A DNA stretch of 64,000 nt from Stappia sp. (GCF_040110915.1 NZ_CP157793.1:1438939-1502938), one strand, 5' to 3'. Positions 20,795 through 30,000 are shown, counted from the first letter of the stretch. Notes: generated by a model from the letters alone, not told the origin. Numbers and translations: made by a program.

Positions 20795-23700
20795 ATGTTC
20801 TCCCGGATCTTCATCTACCGGCCGAAGTTCGCGCTGGTGATTTCGCTCGTCATCACCATCGCCGGCATTCTCGGCTACGCCGCGCTGCCCGTCGAACAGT
20901 TTCCCAACATCACGCCGCCGGTCGTCAACGTCTCGGCGACCTACACGGGCGCCAACGCGCAGGTGCTGGAAGAGACCGTCGCCGCCCCGATCGAGGCGCA
21001 GGTCAACGGCGTCGACAACATGATCTACATGTCGTCGAACAGCACCGACAACGGCAGCTACTCGCTCAATGTGACCTTCGACGTCGGCACGGACCCGGAC
21101 ATCGCCACGGTCAACGTGCAGAACCGCGTCAGCCAGGCCACCAGCCAGCTGCCCGAGGAGGTGACCAAGAACGGCGTCACCGTGCAGAAGGCCAGCACCA
21201 ACATGCTGCTGGTGGTGACGCTCTTCTCGCCGGACAACACCTTCGACGAACTGTTCCTGTCGAACTACGCCTCGATCAACATCAAGGACGCGCTCGCCCG
21301 CGTGCCCGGTGTCGGCAAGGCCGAGGTGCTGACCGATTTCGCCTATGGCATGCGCATCTGGCTCGATCCGGATCGCATGGCGAGCCTCGGCATGACGCCG
21401 ACCGACTTCATCACGGCGATCCGCGACCAGAACGTCCAGGTCGCGGCCGGCCAGATCGGCGCTCCGCCGGTGCCCGACGGCCAGCAGTTCCAGTACACGG
21501 TGAAGGCGCAGGGGCGCCTGACGCAGCCCGACGAGTTCGAGCGCATCATCCTGCGCACCGGCGACAACGGCGCGCTGGTGCGCGTCGGCGACGTCGCGCG
21601 CGTCGAGCTCGGCTCGCAGATCTATGCCGCGAACGGGCGCTTCAACGGGCAGCCGGCCACCGTTCTCGCCGTCTATCAGGCGCCGGGCGCCAATGCGCTC
21701 GCCGTCTCTGAAGGCGTGCTTTCCCGGCTGGAGGAACTGAGCCGGGCCTTTCCGGAAGGGATCGCCTATGACGTTCCCTTCAACACGACGGAGTTCGTGG
21801 AACAGTCGCTGCAGGACGTCATCTCGACCCTGATCCTCACCTTCACGCTCGTGGTGGCGGTGGTCTTCGTGTTCCTCGGCAACTGGCGCGCGACGGTGAT
21901 TCCGACCATCGCGATCCCGGTGTCGCTGATCGGCACCTTCGCGGTGCTGCTGCTCGCGGGCATGTCGCTCAACACGATCTCGCTGTTCGCGCTGGTGCTG
22001 GCCATCGGCATCGTGGTCGATGACGCCATCGTCGTGGTGGAAAACGTCGAGCGCATCATGGTGGAGGAGGGGCTGCCGCCCAAGGAGGCGACGGCCAAGG
22101 CCATGGGCCAGATCACCACGCCGGTGATCGCGACGACGCTGGTGCTGCTGGCCGTCTTCGTGCCGACCATGTTCATGCCCGGGATCACGGGGCAGCTCTA
22201 TTCGCAGTTCGCCACGACGATTTCGGTTGCCGTGGTGATCTCGTCGATCAACGCCCTGACGCTCTCGCCGGCGCTCTGCGGTCTCGTTCTGAAGCCCCGC
22301 AACGGACCGTCGAAAGGGATCTTCGCCGTCTTCGACAAGATGATCGACAAGGTGCGCAATGGCTATGTCGGGATCGTGTCGCGGCTCCTGCCGCGCTCGT
22401 TCCTCGGGCTTGCCGCGGTTGCGGGCGCCATCGCCCTGATCGTCCTGCTCGGCGGTCGGCTGCCGCAAGGCTTCCTGCCGCTGGAGGATCAGGGCTATCT
22501 GATGGTCGACATCCAGTTGCCGGACGGCGCCGCCCTGCCACGCACCAGCGCGATCACCGACGCCATGGAACGTCCGCTGGAGGAGATCGACGGCATTCGC
22601 CACGTGATCACGGTGAACGGCTTCTCGATCCTCAACTCGGGACTGGCGCCGAACACCGCGATGGTCATCGTCAAGCTCGATCCCTGGGACGACCGCCAGG
22701 CACCGGACCTCGGCGTGAATGCGATCCTGCGCAAGATGTGGGCGGAATTCGCGACCATTCCCGGCGCCAACATCATCGCCTTCAACGCGCCGCCGATTCC
22801 CGGCCTCGGCACGACGGGCGGCGTGGAAATGAAGGTCCAGCAAACGGGCGGCGGAACGCCGCAGGATCTCGCCGCCGGCGTCGGCTCCCTCGTCTATTCC
22901 GCCAATCAGGCGCCCTCCATCGCCCAGGCCTATTCGACGTTCCGCGCGAATGTGCCCCAGCTCTTCGTCGATCTCGACCGGAGCAAGGCCAAGCTGCTCG
23001 GCGTCAACGTCAGCGACGTGTTTCTCACGCTCCAGGCCTATCTCGGGTCCTATTACATCAACGACTTCAACCTCTTCAGCCGCGTCTACAAGGTCATGAT
23101 CCAGGCCGAGGGGGCGTTCCGCGACCGGCCCGAGGACATTGCGCGGCTTTATGTGCGCTCCACCACCGGGGAGATGGTGCCGCTGCGCACGCTGATACAG
23201 GTGGAGAACACCCTCGGGCCCCAGATCCTCAATCGCTACAACATGTTCCGCGCGGCTTCGGTGAACGCCGAGCCCAAGGTCGGCGCGTCCACGGGCGCGG
23301 TGATGCAGGATCTGGAGCGCGCGGCGCAGGAAGCGCTGCCGTCCGGCTACACGTACGAGTGGACGGGGACGGCGCTGCAGCAGCAGGGGGCCGGTGCGAT
23401 CGTCATCTTCATCCTGTTGCTGGCGATCCTGTTCGCCTACCTCTTCCTCGTCGCCCAGTATGAAAGCTGGTCGATGCCGGTGGCGATCCTGATGTCGGTC
23501 ACGGTTGCCCTGCTCGGGGCCTTCGTCGCGGTGCTGGTCACCGGGCGCGACGTCAATCTCTACACGCAGATCGGCATGATCATGCTGGTCGGTCTCGGGG
23601 CGAAGAACGCGATCCTGATCGTGGAATTCGCCATGGAGGAACGCGCGCGCGGGCGCTCGATCATCGCGGCCGGACGCGAAGCGGCGCATCTGCGCTTCCG

Positions 23701-23977
23701 GGCGGTGATGATGACGGCGCTGTCGTTCCTGCTTGGCGTCGTGCCGCTGCTGACCGCAAGCGGGGCGGGCGCCGCGAGCCAGCAGGCCATCGGCTTCGCG
23801 GTCTTCGGCGGGATGGCCTTCGCGACCGTCTTCGGCGTGACGTTGATCCCGGTGCTCTACGTCTTCATGCAGATCCTGCGCGAGCGGATCAAGGGAGAGT
23901 ACAAGGGCGCGGACGTCGAACGGGAGCCGACGCCCGACAACACGCACGCCGCGGACGCGGCGCCGGCGGCCTCCTGA
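20795..23977 (+). CDS. RND multidrug efflux inner-membrane transporter (HAE1 family)
   Basis: A 1060-aa AcrB-like proton antiporter. The proton-relay aspartates are in TM4 (AIGIVVDDAIVVVENVER) and the partner Lys is in TM10 (GLGAKNAILIVEFAMEE). Two large periplasmic loops follow TM1 and TM7, as in all HAE1 pumps. The N-terminal MFSRIFIYRPKFALVISLV is typical. The family expels drugs, detergents or dyes; the substrate cannot be told from sequence. No TetR-type regulator or TolC-like gene is adjacent, so the outer channel is presumably shared. Confidence 0.95.
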   Translation: MFSRIFIYRPKFALVISLVITIAGILGYAALPVEQFPNITPPVVNVSATYTGANAQVLEETVAAPIEAQVNGVDNMIYMSSNSTDNGSYSLNVTFDVGTDPDIATVNVQNRVSQATSQLPEEVTKNGVTVQKASTNMLLVVTLFSPDNTFDELFLSNYASINIKDALARVPGVGKAEVLTDFAYGMRIWLDPDRMASLGMTPTDFITAIRDQNVQVAAGQIGAPPVPDGQQFQYTVKAQGRLTQPDEFERIILRTGDNGALVRVGDVARVELGSQIYAANGRFNGQPATVLAVYQAPGANALAVSEGVLSRLEELSRAFPEGIAYDVPFNTTEFVEQSLQDVISTLILTFTLVVAVVFVFLGNWRATVIPTIAIPVSLIGTFAVLLLAGMSLNTISLFALVLAIGIVVDDAIVVVENVERIMVEEGLPPKEATAKAMGQITTPVIATTLVLLAVFVPTMFMPGITGQLYSQFATTISVAVVISSINALTLSPALCGLVLKPRNGPSKGIFAVFDKMIDKVRNGYVGIVSRLLPRSFLGLAAVAGAIALIVLLGGRLPQGFLPLEDQGYLMVDIQLPDGAALPRTSAITDAMERPLEEIDGIRHVITVNGFSILNSGLAPNTAMVIVKLDPWDDRQAPDLGVNAILRKMWAEFATIPGANIIAFNAPPIPGLGTTGGVEMKVQQTGGGTPQDLAAGVGSLVYSANQAPSIAQAYSTFRANVPQLFVDLDRSKAKLLGVNVSDVFLTLQAYLGSYYINDFNLFSRVYKVMIQAEGAFRDRPEDIARLYVRSTTGEMVPLRTLIQVENTLGPQILNRYNMFRAASVNAEPKVGASTGAVMQDLERAAQEALPSGYTYEWTGTALQQQGAGAIVIFILLLAILFAYLFLVAQYESWSMPVAILMSVTVALLGAFVAVLVTGRDVNLYTQIGMIMLVGLGAKNAILIVEFAMEERARGRSIIAAGREAAHLRFRAVMMTALSFLLGVVPLLTASGAGAASQQAIGFAVFGGMAFATVFGVTLIPVLYVFMQILRERIKGEYKGADVEREPTPDNTHAADAAPAAS

Positions 23978-24330
23978 TCGCGAGCGCGGTGCGGTCCCTC
24001 CGCGCCGCGCATCGCTGCCGATCGGGCAGGCCCCCGTTTCTCGGGCCCCCGACCGGCAGGCCCCCGACCGGCAGAACCCTGAGCAACGATGCGTTGTCGC
24101 CGGGGCTGTGGTGAATGGCACACGGGATCGGCGCCCCCGGCTCCGGGCGGCGTCACCGGATAAGCTGCTGCAGGGAAACCGCGCGCCGTGCCCGGCCGGA
24201 TCGCATGCCCGCCCGATGCTCACAGCGGCGGGACCGCCCGATCGGCGTTGCCGCACCGAGCGTCATCTGGACAGTGCGCCTGAACACTGCGTCTGGACGC
24301 AGACATCTATTTTGGGGAGATTTGGGAAGA
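23978..24330. other. Non-coding spacer between the RND operon and tRNA-Lys
   Basis: No convincing gene. Short open frames here have no recognisable product and lack ribosome-binding sites. The only structure seen is a C-rich 15-bp tandem duplication (24046-24060 and 24061-24075, unit CCCCCGACCGGCAG plus one base). The stretch next to the tRNA 3' end is AT-richer. Confidence 0.6.
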
Positions 24331-24406
24331 TGGTGAGCCGACAGGGGCTCGAACCCTGGACCTACTGATTAAAAGTCAGTTGCTCTACCAACTGAGCTAT
24401 CGGCTC
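24331..24406 (-). tRNA. tRNA-Lys (anticodon TTT)
   Basis: The minus strand reads as a complete 76-base tRNA with encoded CCA. The acceptor stem is GAGCCGA/TCGGCTC with discriminator A. The D-arm is GCTC-AGTTGGTA-GAGC, the anticodon stem-loop ACTGA-CTTTTAA-TCAGT, and the T-arm contains GTTCGAGCC. The loop places TTT at positions 34-36, so it reads AAA/AAG lysine codons. No duplicated 3' end suggesting an integrated element was seen nearby. Confidence 0.97.
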
Positions 24407-24418
24407 ACTCACGACGTC

Positions 24419-24447
24419 TGTCTAACGTCTCCGCTATCGCGTCGCAA
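24419..24447 (-). promoter_or_regulatory. Probable tRNA-Lys promoter
   Basis: On the minus strand TTGCGA (24442-24447) and TAGACA (24419-24424) lie 17 bases apart, and the -10 ends 12 bases before the mature tRNA 5' end. Element identity is moderate but spacing and position are right. Confidence 0.5.
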
Positions 24448-24574
24448 CAGGGGATTTCCCACGCCGGATCGGTTTTCCCCGGCGCGGATCGCCCTGGCTT
24501 GCGTGCGCAACGCCCGGAGTCTGACATTAACGCTTTGTGGACGACTCGATGCTGCTATAGGGTGTCAGGGTCAT

Positions 24575-24612
24575 CGCGGGTCCTGAAAAGTGTTAACACT
24601 TGAGGGCCCGCG
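24575..24612. repeat. Nested 38-bp palindrome
   Basis: The outer arms CGCGGGTCCT (24575-24584) and AGGGCCCGCG (24603-24612) pair over 10 positions with one G-U. They enclose the perfect 14-bp palindrome AAGTGTTAACACTT (24588-24601). No T-run follows, so it is not a typical terminator. It lies between a weak promoter-like TTGTGG/TATAGG pair (near 24535-24562) and a small ORF starting at 24724. It could be a dimer-binding operator or a structured leader. Confidence 0.6.
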
Positions 24613-24723
24613 CTGAGGGGAAGCTCCGGACCGCCTGTGAGGCCATGCCCGTTGTCGCGGGCGCCGTCGCAGACCGGTCGGGTGCCTGAAGAATGGATGG
24701 CCTGCTCACGAATGGAATGAAGA

Positions 24724-25023
24724 ATGTCGGATACGTCGACGAACGACACCATCGCGGGCGAGGCGGGCTTTGAGTTCCTCAAGGGGCATATCGCGGCCAC
24801 AATGGCGCTCATCCACGGTCTGATCGCGCAGAATGCGCTGGACCGCAACGCGCTCGACGACTTTTTCACCGACTATCTGTCCAATCTTCCGCACACCCGG
24901 GAAACGCTCGCGCTGCGGCTTGTGATCGACCAGTGGCGGCAGGGGCTGCGCGAAGGGCACGACGAAAGCCAGTTGCGGCGCCACTTCCTCGAGGTGATCT
25001 CCGGCGGCCGCACCGGCGATTGA
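24724..25023 (+). CDS. Small hypothetical protein
   Basis: A 99-aa protein from ATG 24724, preceded by GGAATGAAGA as a plausible ribosome-binding site. It is acidic and mostly helical, with no signal peptide or membrane segment (GHIAATMALIHGLIAQNALDRNALDDFFTDYL). I recognise no family. Codon use (GC-rich third positions, no rare-codon runs) fits a real host gene. It has no operon partner: tRNA-Lys is upstream on the other strand and a long spacer follows. A regulatory palindrome lies upstream at 24575-24612. Confidence 0.6.
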   Translation: MSDTSTNDTIAGEAGFEFLKGHIAATMALIHGLIAQNALDRNALDDFFTDYLSNLPHTRETLALRLVIDQWRQGLREGHDESQLRRHFLEVISGGRTGD

Positions 25024-25550
25024 AGCGCGCGGGCGTCAGCGGACCGACATGGCGGCGACCCGTTCGGTCCAGCCGGCCTGCCGGCGTGATGCCGGGCCGA
25101 TGCCGGCGCGCTCGCGGTTTCCACTCCTCGCGGTTTCCACTCGATGACACCCTGTGTTCTCCCGCGCGTCGAACTGTGCCCCGCGGTGAGGCGGACGCTC
25201 TCTGCGACAGGTTGTCCGAAACCCGCGCGGCAGGGCCGCTATCCCCGGCAATCGACGGCGCGCTCGTTCGAAAGTGCTTGGAAATGCGGGTCTTTCCGGT
25301 CTAACCTTCGGTCAGGTTGCCTCAGGGTGATCGGGGCGGCAATCTGTCGTCCGCCACACGATACGAAACGACCGAGGTTGCATCCGGAAACCGGACACAT
25401 GGACAGGGCGTTTGTGTCGTCCGCTTCCCGTGTTCGATATCCAGCGATCCGACGTTTCGGACGTGCGTCGCGCATGCCCCCGCCATGGCGGGGGCGGCGA
25501 GAGGCGCCCGTTGCCAACAATCTGCTGCCATAAGAATGGGAGGCATTGCA
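25024..25550. other. Long spacer upstream of the TAXI transporter operon
   Basis: These 527 bases hold no gene I can support; the overlapping open frames look like GC-rich noise. Two structures are clear. One is an exact 16-bp tandem duplication CTCGCGGTTTCCACTC at 25111-25126 and 25127-25142. The other is the perfect 18-bp palindrome at 25477-25494 listed separately. The promoter of the downstream transporter must lie here, but no convincing -35/-10 pair was found. Confidence 0.55.
25477..25494. repeat. Perfect 18-bp GC-rich palindrome in the TAXI leader
   Basis: CCCCCGCCATGGCGGGGG is a perfect palindrome ending 56 bases before the transporter start codon. As RNA it would form a very stable stem closed by a short loop. 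It may stabilise the leader or serve as a binding site. Confidence 0.55.
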
Positions 25551-26519
25551 GTGAACATGTTGAAATCCAAGGTTCTCGGGCTCGCGCTGGCCGGTGGCGT
25601 CGCTTTCGCCGGCACGGCTCAGGCGGAGACCTTCATCACCATCGGCACCGGCGGTCAGACCGGTGTGTACTATCAGGTCGGCGGCGCGATCTGCCGGCTC
25701 GTGAATCGCGGCTCCGCCGACCACGAGATCAAGTGCACGCATACGACCGGCGGCTCCGTGTCCAACATCAACGGCATCCGCGCCGGCGATCTCGACATGG
25801 GCGTTGCGCAGTCCGACTGGCAGTATCACGCCTACAACGGCACCGCGCCGGACCAGTTCCCCGATGGCAAGTTCGAAGAGCTGCGCGCGGTGTTCTCCGT
25901 GCATCCGGAGCCGTTCACCGTCGTTGCGCGGGCCGATTCCGGCATCGAGACCTTCGACGATCTGAAGGGCAAGCGCGTCAACCTCGGCAACCCGGGCTCG
26001 GGCGCGCGCGCGACCTTCGAGGTCGTGATGGAGAAGATGGGCTGGACGACCGACGACTTCGCGCTCGCCGCCGAGCTCAAGTCGGCCGAGCAGGCCGCGG
26101 CGCTGTGCGACAACAAGATCGACGCCATCGTCTTCACGGTCGGCCATCCGGCCGGCACCATCAAGGAAGCCACGACGGCCTGCGAATCCAAGCTGATCGA
26201 CGTCGACAACGACGTCATCCGTCAGCTCGCGGCCGACAACGACTTCTACTCGATGGCGACCATTCCGGGCGGCATGTACACCGGGACGCCGGACGACACG
26301 ACGACCTTCGGCGTCGGCGCGACCTTCGTCAGCTCCGCCAACACCTCGGCGGACGTGATCTATGAGGTTACCAAGGCGGTGTTCGAGAATTTCGACCGCT
26401 TCAAGAAGATGCACCCCGCCTTCGCCAACCTGAAGGAGGAGCAGATGATCACCAACAATCTCTCCGCTCCGCTGCATGAAGGCGCCGTGCGCTACTACAA
26501 GGAACGCGGCTGGATGTAA
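25551..26519 (+). CDS. TAXI-family TRAP transporter solute-binding protein
   Basis: A 322-aa periplasmic binding protein. The Sec signal peptide (MLKSKVLGLALAGGVAFAGTAQA) precedes the mature start AETFITIGTGGQTGVYYQVGG, the TAXI family opening. GTG 25551 is preferred because GGGAGG sits 7 bases upstream; ATG 25557 is the alternative. Conserved features are RAGDLDMGVAQSDW, DLKGKRVNLGNPGSGAR and SEQ-like LKSAEQAAALCDNKIDA. TAXI proteins bind dicarboxylates or glutamate-like compounds in known cases; the ligand here is unknown. The permease gene follows after a terminator-like hairpin. Confidence 0.93.
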   Translation: MNMLKSKVLGLALAGGVAFAGTAQAETFITIGTGGQTGVYYQVGGAICRLVNRGSADHEIKCTHTTGGSVSNINGIRAGDLDMGVAQSDWQYHAYNGTAPDQFPDGKFEELRAVFSVHPEPFTVVARADSGIETFDDLKGKRVNLGNPGSGARATFEVVMEKMGWTTDDFALAAELKSAEQAAALCDNKIDAIVFTVGHPAGTIKEATTACESKLIDVDNDVIRQLAADNDFYSMATIPGGMYTGTPDDTTTFGVGATFVSSANTSADVIYEVTKAVFENFDRFKKMHPAFANLKEEQMITNNLSAPLHEGAVRYYKERGWM

Positions 26520-26528
26520 GCCGTCATC

Positions 26529-26562
26529 GCGGCGCGCGGACAAGGTTCGCGCGCCGCTTTTT
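26529..26562 (+). terminator. Terminator/attenuator between binding protein and permease
   Basis: The perfect 10-bp arms GCGGCGCGCG (26529-26538) and CGCGCGCCGC (26548-26557) with a 9-base loop are followed by TTTTT. It starts 9 bases after the binding-protein stop. Partial read-through would give more binding protein than permease, a common ratio control in such operons. Confidence 0.8.
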
Positions 26563-26728
26563 CGTTCCGACCGGCGGGTCTTCGCGCGCGAGATCAGTTG
26601 CGCGCGGTGCGTCCAGGCTCTTTCGAGCGCCGGATTCCGGACAGTGATCATCCACGGACGTTTCCTTGCCCGCCGACAGCGCATGCGTCGGCCCGGCCCG
26701 GGATGTCTGGCGCGCGGGGGGATGCGCA

Positions 26729-29566
26729 ATGACCGAACAGAACCGCGATCGGGCCTACAGCTCCGATGAACTGGAGGATCTGGTGTCCTCCGTCGACACC
26801 GGCGGGCGCAATCCGACGAACCGCAATGTCGCGCTGCTGATCGCCGGGGTCGCGCTCGCCTGGTCGCTGTTCCAGATCTGGATCGCCTCGCCCTTGCCCT
26901 ACATCCTCAGCTGGGGCGTGTTCCCGAGCAGCGAGGCGCGGCCGATCCATCTCGCCTTCGCGATGTTCCTGGCCTACCTCGTGTTCCCGGCCTTCCGATC
27001 CTCGCCGCGCCGCCACGTGCCCGCCTACGACTGGCTGCTCGCGCTCGGCGCCACGGCCTGTGCGCTCTATCTCTTCGTGTTCGACACCGAGCTGATCGAC
27101 ACGCTCACCGGCTCGCGTCTGTCCGACCGGCCGAACAATCCGAACGGGCTGGATGTCTTCGTCGCCGTGTTCGGTATCCTCTTCCTGCTCGAGGCCACGC
27201 GCCGCTCCCTCGGACCGCCGCTGATGATCGTCGCGATGGTCTTCCTCGGCTACACCTTCCTCGGCCCCTATGCGCCCGGCATGCTGGCGTGGAAGGGCGC
27301 GAGCTTCAACGCGGTCGCCTATCACCAGTGGCTGTCGAGCGAGGGCGTGTTCGGCATCGCGCTCGGCGTGTCGACCGACCTTGTGTTCCTCTTCGTGCTG
27401 TTCGGCGCGCTGCTCGACAAGGCGGGTGCCGGCAACTACTTCATCAAGGTCGCCTTTTCGCTGATGGGCCACTTCAGCGGCGGCCCCGCCAAGGCGGCCG
27501 TCGTCGCCTCCGGCATGACCGGGCTGATCTCCGGCTCCTCCATCGCCAACGTGGTCACCACCGGCACCTTCACGATCCCGATGATGCGCCGGGTGGGCTT
27601 TGCCCGGGAGAAGGCCGGCGCCGTCGAGGTGGCGTCCTCGGTCAACGGGCAGATCATGCCGCCGGTGATGGGCGCGGCCGCCTTTCTGATGGTCGAATAC
27701 ATCGGCATTTCCTACTTCGAGGTCGTCAAGCACGCTTTCCTGCCGGCCGTCATCTCCTACATCGCGCTCGTCTACATCGTGCATCTGGAAGCGCTGAAGC
27801 AGGGCATGTCCGGCCTGCCGCGCGCCGGCGAGCCCAAGCCCTTCAAATGGGCGCTCCTGTCCTTCGGCATCACCATGGCGGTGATGCTCGCCGCCGCCAG
27901 CGGGATCTACTATCTCTTCCTGGCGTTCCAGGCGCTCGGGACGTCGGAAATGCGCGTTCTGGCGGTTCTCCTGGTGCTCGGCCTCGTGATCGCCTTCGTG
28001 CTGGCGGTGCGCGCGCGCACCGACGAGGGCACGCGCGGACGCGTGCTGTCGACCGGCGCGCTGGTGATCGGCATGTCGGTGATCGTCGCCTTCGGTCTGT
28101 TCTTCCTGATGGACGTGCTGCAGTCGCTGGCCGGCGACGCCACGATCTGGGTCGTCGCCGCGCTCATCGGCGTCGTCTATGTCGCGCTTCTGCGCTTCTG
28201 CGCCGCCTATCCCGATCTGGAGATGGACGATCCCAACGAGCCGGTCGTGCAACTGCCCGATCCGGGGCCGACGGTGAAATCGGGGCTGCATTTCCTGCTG
28301 CCCGTTTTCGTGCTGATCTGGTGTCTGATGGTCGAGCGGCTGTCGCCGTCGCTCTCCGCCTTCTGGGCGACGACGCTGATGATCTTCATCCTGCTCACCC
28401 AGCGCCCGCTGTTCGCCGCCTTTCGCGGCGAGGCGCTGACCGGCACGGTCGCGCAAGGGTGGTCGGAACTGATCGACGGCCTGATCGCCGGCGCCCGCAA
28501 CATGATCGGCATCGGCATCGCGACGGCGGCCGCCGGCATCATCGTCGGCGCCGTGTCGCAGACCGGCGTCGGCTCCGTGCTCGCGGCGCTGGTCGAGTTC
28601 CTGAGCCAGGGCCAGATCCTGCTGATCCTGCTGTTCACCGCGATCCTCAGCCTGATCCTCGGGATGGGGCTTCCGACGACCGCCAATTACATCGTGGTGT
28701 CGTCGCTGCTCGCGCCGGTGATCGTGGCCCTGGGTCAGCAAAACGGCCTGATCGTGCCGCTCATCGCCGTGCATCTCTTCGTCTTCTATTTCGGCATCAT
28801 GGCCGATGTGACCCCGCCGGTCGGCCTTGCCTCCTTCGCGGCGGCCGCCGTCTCCGGCGGCGATCCGATCCGCACCGGCTTCGTGGCCTTCTTCTATTCG
28901 CTGCGCACCGCGCTGCTGCCGTTCCTGTTCATCTTCAACACGGATCTGCTGCTGATCGACGTGACCTTCCTGGAGGGCGTCATGGTGTTCATCGTGGCGA
29001 CCGCAGCGATCCTTGTGTTCACGGCGGGCGCGCAAGGCTTCTTCATCGCCCGCTCGCGGCTGTGGGAATCGGCGGCGCTCATTCTCATCGCCTTCACGCT
29101 GTTCCGTCCCGGCTTCTGGATGGACATGGCGGTGCCGCCCTACAGCCAGGTCGACCCGCTGGCGATCGAGCAGGTCGTCGGCGAGGTCGCGCCGGGAACG
29201 GAACTGCGCGCCACGGTCGACGGGTTCGACGCGGTGGGCGATCCGATCACGCTCACGATGATGATCACGGTCGGCGACGAGGCGACCGGCGCCGACCGGC
29301 TGGCGGCCTTCGGTCTGGAAACCATCGAGATGGACGGCAAGCTGGTGGTCGACATGGCGACCTTCGATTCGCCCGCGCAGGCCGCCGGCTTCGACTTCGA
29401 CCAGACGGTCACCCGTCTCGAGGTGCCGGCGAACCAGCCGCCGCGCGAGCTGTTCTACATCCCCGCGCTGGCGCTGCTGGCGGGGATCTATCTTCTCCAG
29501 CGACGGCGGCGCGCCAGCGCGACCGCGTCGGCCACCCGCCTTGACACCGGGGAGACGACGGCATGA
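26729..29566 (+). CDS. TRAP transporter fused permease (DctQM type, 4TM/12TM)
   Basis: A 945-aa inner-membrane protein that joins the small DctQ-like and large DctM-like TRAP subunits, the form that partners TAXI binding proteins. The conserved core includes SGLISGSSIANVVTTGTFTIP, PPVMGAAAFLMVEY, LGMGLPTTANYIVVSSL and PPVGLASFAAAAVSGGDP. After the last core helices a soluble C-terminal region (about residues 800-905, DUF3394-like) is followed by one more helix. ATG 26729 is preceded by GGGGGGAT. It overlaps the following uspA-like gene by ATGA. The transporter uses an ion gradient rather than ATP. Confidence 0.94.
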   Translation: MTEQNRDRAYSSDELEDLVSSVDTGGRNPTNRNVALLIAGVALAWSLFQIWIASPLPYILSWGVFPSSEARPIHLAFAMFLAYLVFPAFRSSPRRHVPAYDWLLALGATACALYLFVFDTELIDTLTGSRLSDRPNNPNGLDVFVAVFGILFLLEATRRSLGPPLMIVAMVFLGYTFLGPYAPGMLAWKGASFNAVAYHQWLSSEGVFGIALGVSTDLVFLFVLFGALLDKAGAGNYFIKVAFSLMGHFSGGPAKAAVVASGMTGLISGSSIANVVTTGTFTIPMMRRVGFAREKAGAVEVASSVNGQIMPPVMGAAAFLMVEYIGISYFEVVKHAFLPAVISYIALVYIVHLEALKQGMSGLPRAGEPKPFKWALLSFGITMAVMLAAASGIYYLFLAFQALGTSEMRVLAVLLVLGLVIAFVLAVRARTDEGTRGRVLSTGALVIGMSVIVAFGLFFLMDVLQSLAGDATIWVVAALIGVVYVALLRFCAAYPDLEMDDPNEPVVQLPDPGPTVKSGLHFLLPVFVLIWCLMVERLSPSLSAFWATTLMIFILLTQRPLFAAFRGEALTGTVAQGWSELIDGLIAGARNMIGIGIATAAAGIIVGAVSQTGVGSVLAALVEFLSQGQILLILLFTAILSLILGMGLPTTANYIVVSSLLAPVIVALGQQNGLIVPLIAVHLFVFYFGIMADVTPPVGLASFAAAAVSGGDPIRTGFVAFFYSLRTALLPFLFIFNTDLLLIDVTFLEGVMVFIVATAAILVFTAGAQGFFIARSRLWESAALILIAFTLFRPGFWMDMAVPPYSQVDPLAIEQVVGEVAPGTELRATVDGFDAVGDPITLTMMITVGDEATGADRLAAFGLETIEMDGKLVVDMATFDSPAQAAGFDFDQTVTRLEVPANQPPRELFYIPALALLAGIYLLQRRRRASATASATRLDTGETTA

Positions 29567-30000
29567 GCGTCCTGTTCAAGCATATCCTGGCCTGCGTCGA
29601 CCTCGGCGATCCGGCCTCGGCGAAGGAGGTTCTGGCCTCCGCCCTGGAGATCGCCTCGCCGGACAGCACGCTGCATGTCTTCACCGCCGTACCGGACTTC
29701 GGCCGCAGCATCGTCGGCTCGTTCTTTCCGCGAGATTTCGAATCGGAGGCGCTGGAGAAGACACGCGCCGAGCTGCATGCCTTCATCGATGCCAATGTGC
29801 CCGAGGGCGTGCTGCATCAGGCCGTGATCGGGCACGGCAACATCTATGAGGAGATCTTGGCCTCGGCGGAGAATGTCTCCGCCGACCTGATCGTGATCGG
29901 GTCGCATCGTCCGGAGCTGAAGGATTATCTTCTTGGCCCCAACGCCGCGCGCGTCGTGCGGCACGCCGACATGTCGGTGCTCGTGGTTCGTCGTCGCTGA
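29563..30000 (+). CDS. UspA-family universal stress protein linked to the TRAP transporter
   Basis: A 145-aa cytoplasmic UspA-fold protein. The ATP-binding type signature is visible as VIGSHRPELKDYLLGPNAARVVRHADMSVLVVR; N-terminal ILACVDLGDP is the first strand and loop. It overlaps the permease stop by four bases (ATGA), so translation is coupled. In Halomonas elongata the UspA protein TeaD sits in the TRAP operon and modulates transport, so a similar regulatory role is likely here, by analogy only. Confidence 0.88.
   Translation: MSVLFKHILACVDLGDPASAKEVLASALEIASPDSTLHVFTAVPDFGRSIVGSFFPRDFESEALEKTRAELHAFIDANVPEGVLHQAVIGHGNIYEEILASAENVSADLIVIGSHRPELKDYLLGPNAARVVRHADMSVLVVRRR

Noticed and set aside
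20738..24256. An 1172-codon minus-strand frame opposite the RND pump
   Set aside because: It mirrors the third-position GC bias of the RND genes and contains no recognisable motif or ribosome-binding site.
24331..24406. tRNA-Lys as an integration site for a mobile element
   Set aside because: No integrase gene and no second copy of the tRNA 3' end was seen on either side; flanks have host-like composition.
25144..25533. A 129-codon ORF upstream of the TAXI binding protein
   Set aside because: No ribosome-binding site, no recognisable domain, composition of random GC-rich sequence, and it contains the 18-bp palindrome.
26648..29035. A 795-codon minus-strand frame opposite the TRAP permease
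   Set aside because: Low-complexity His/Asp/Glu/Arg composition typical of antisense frames over membrane-protein genes.
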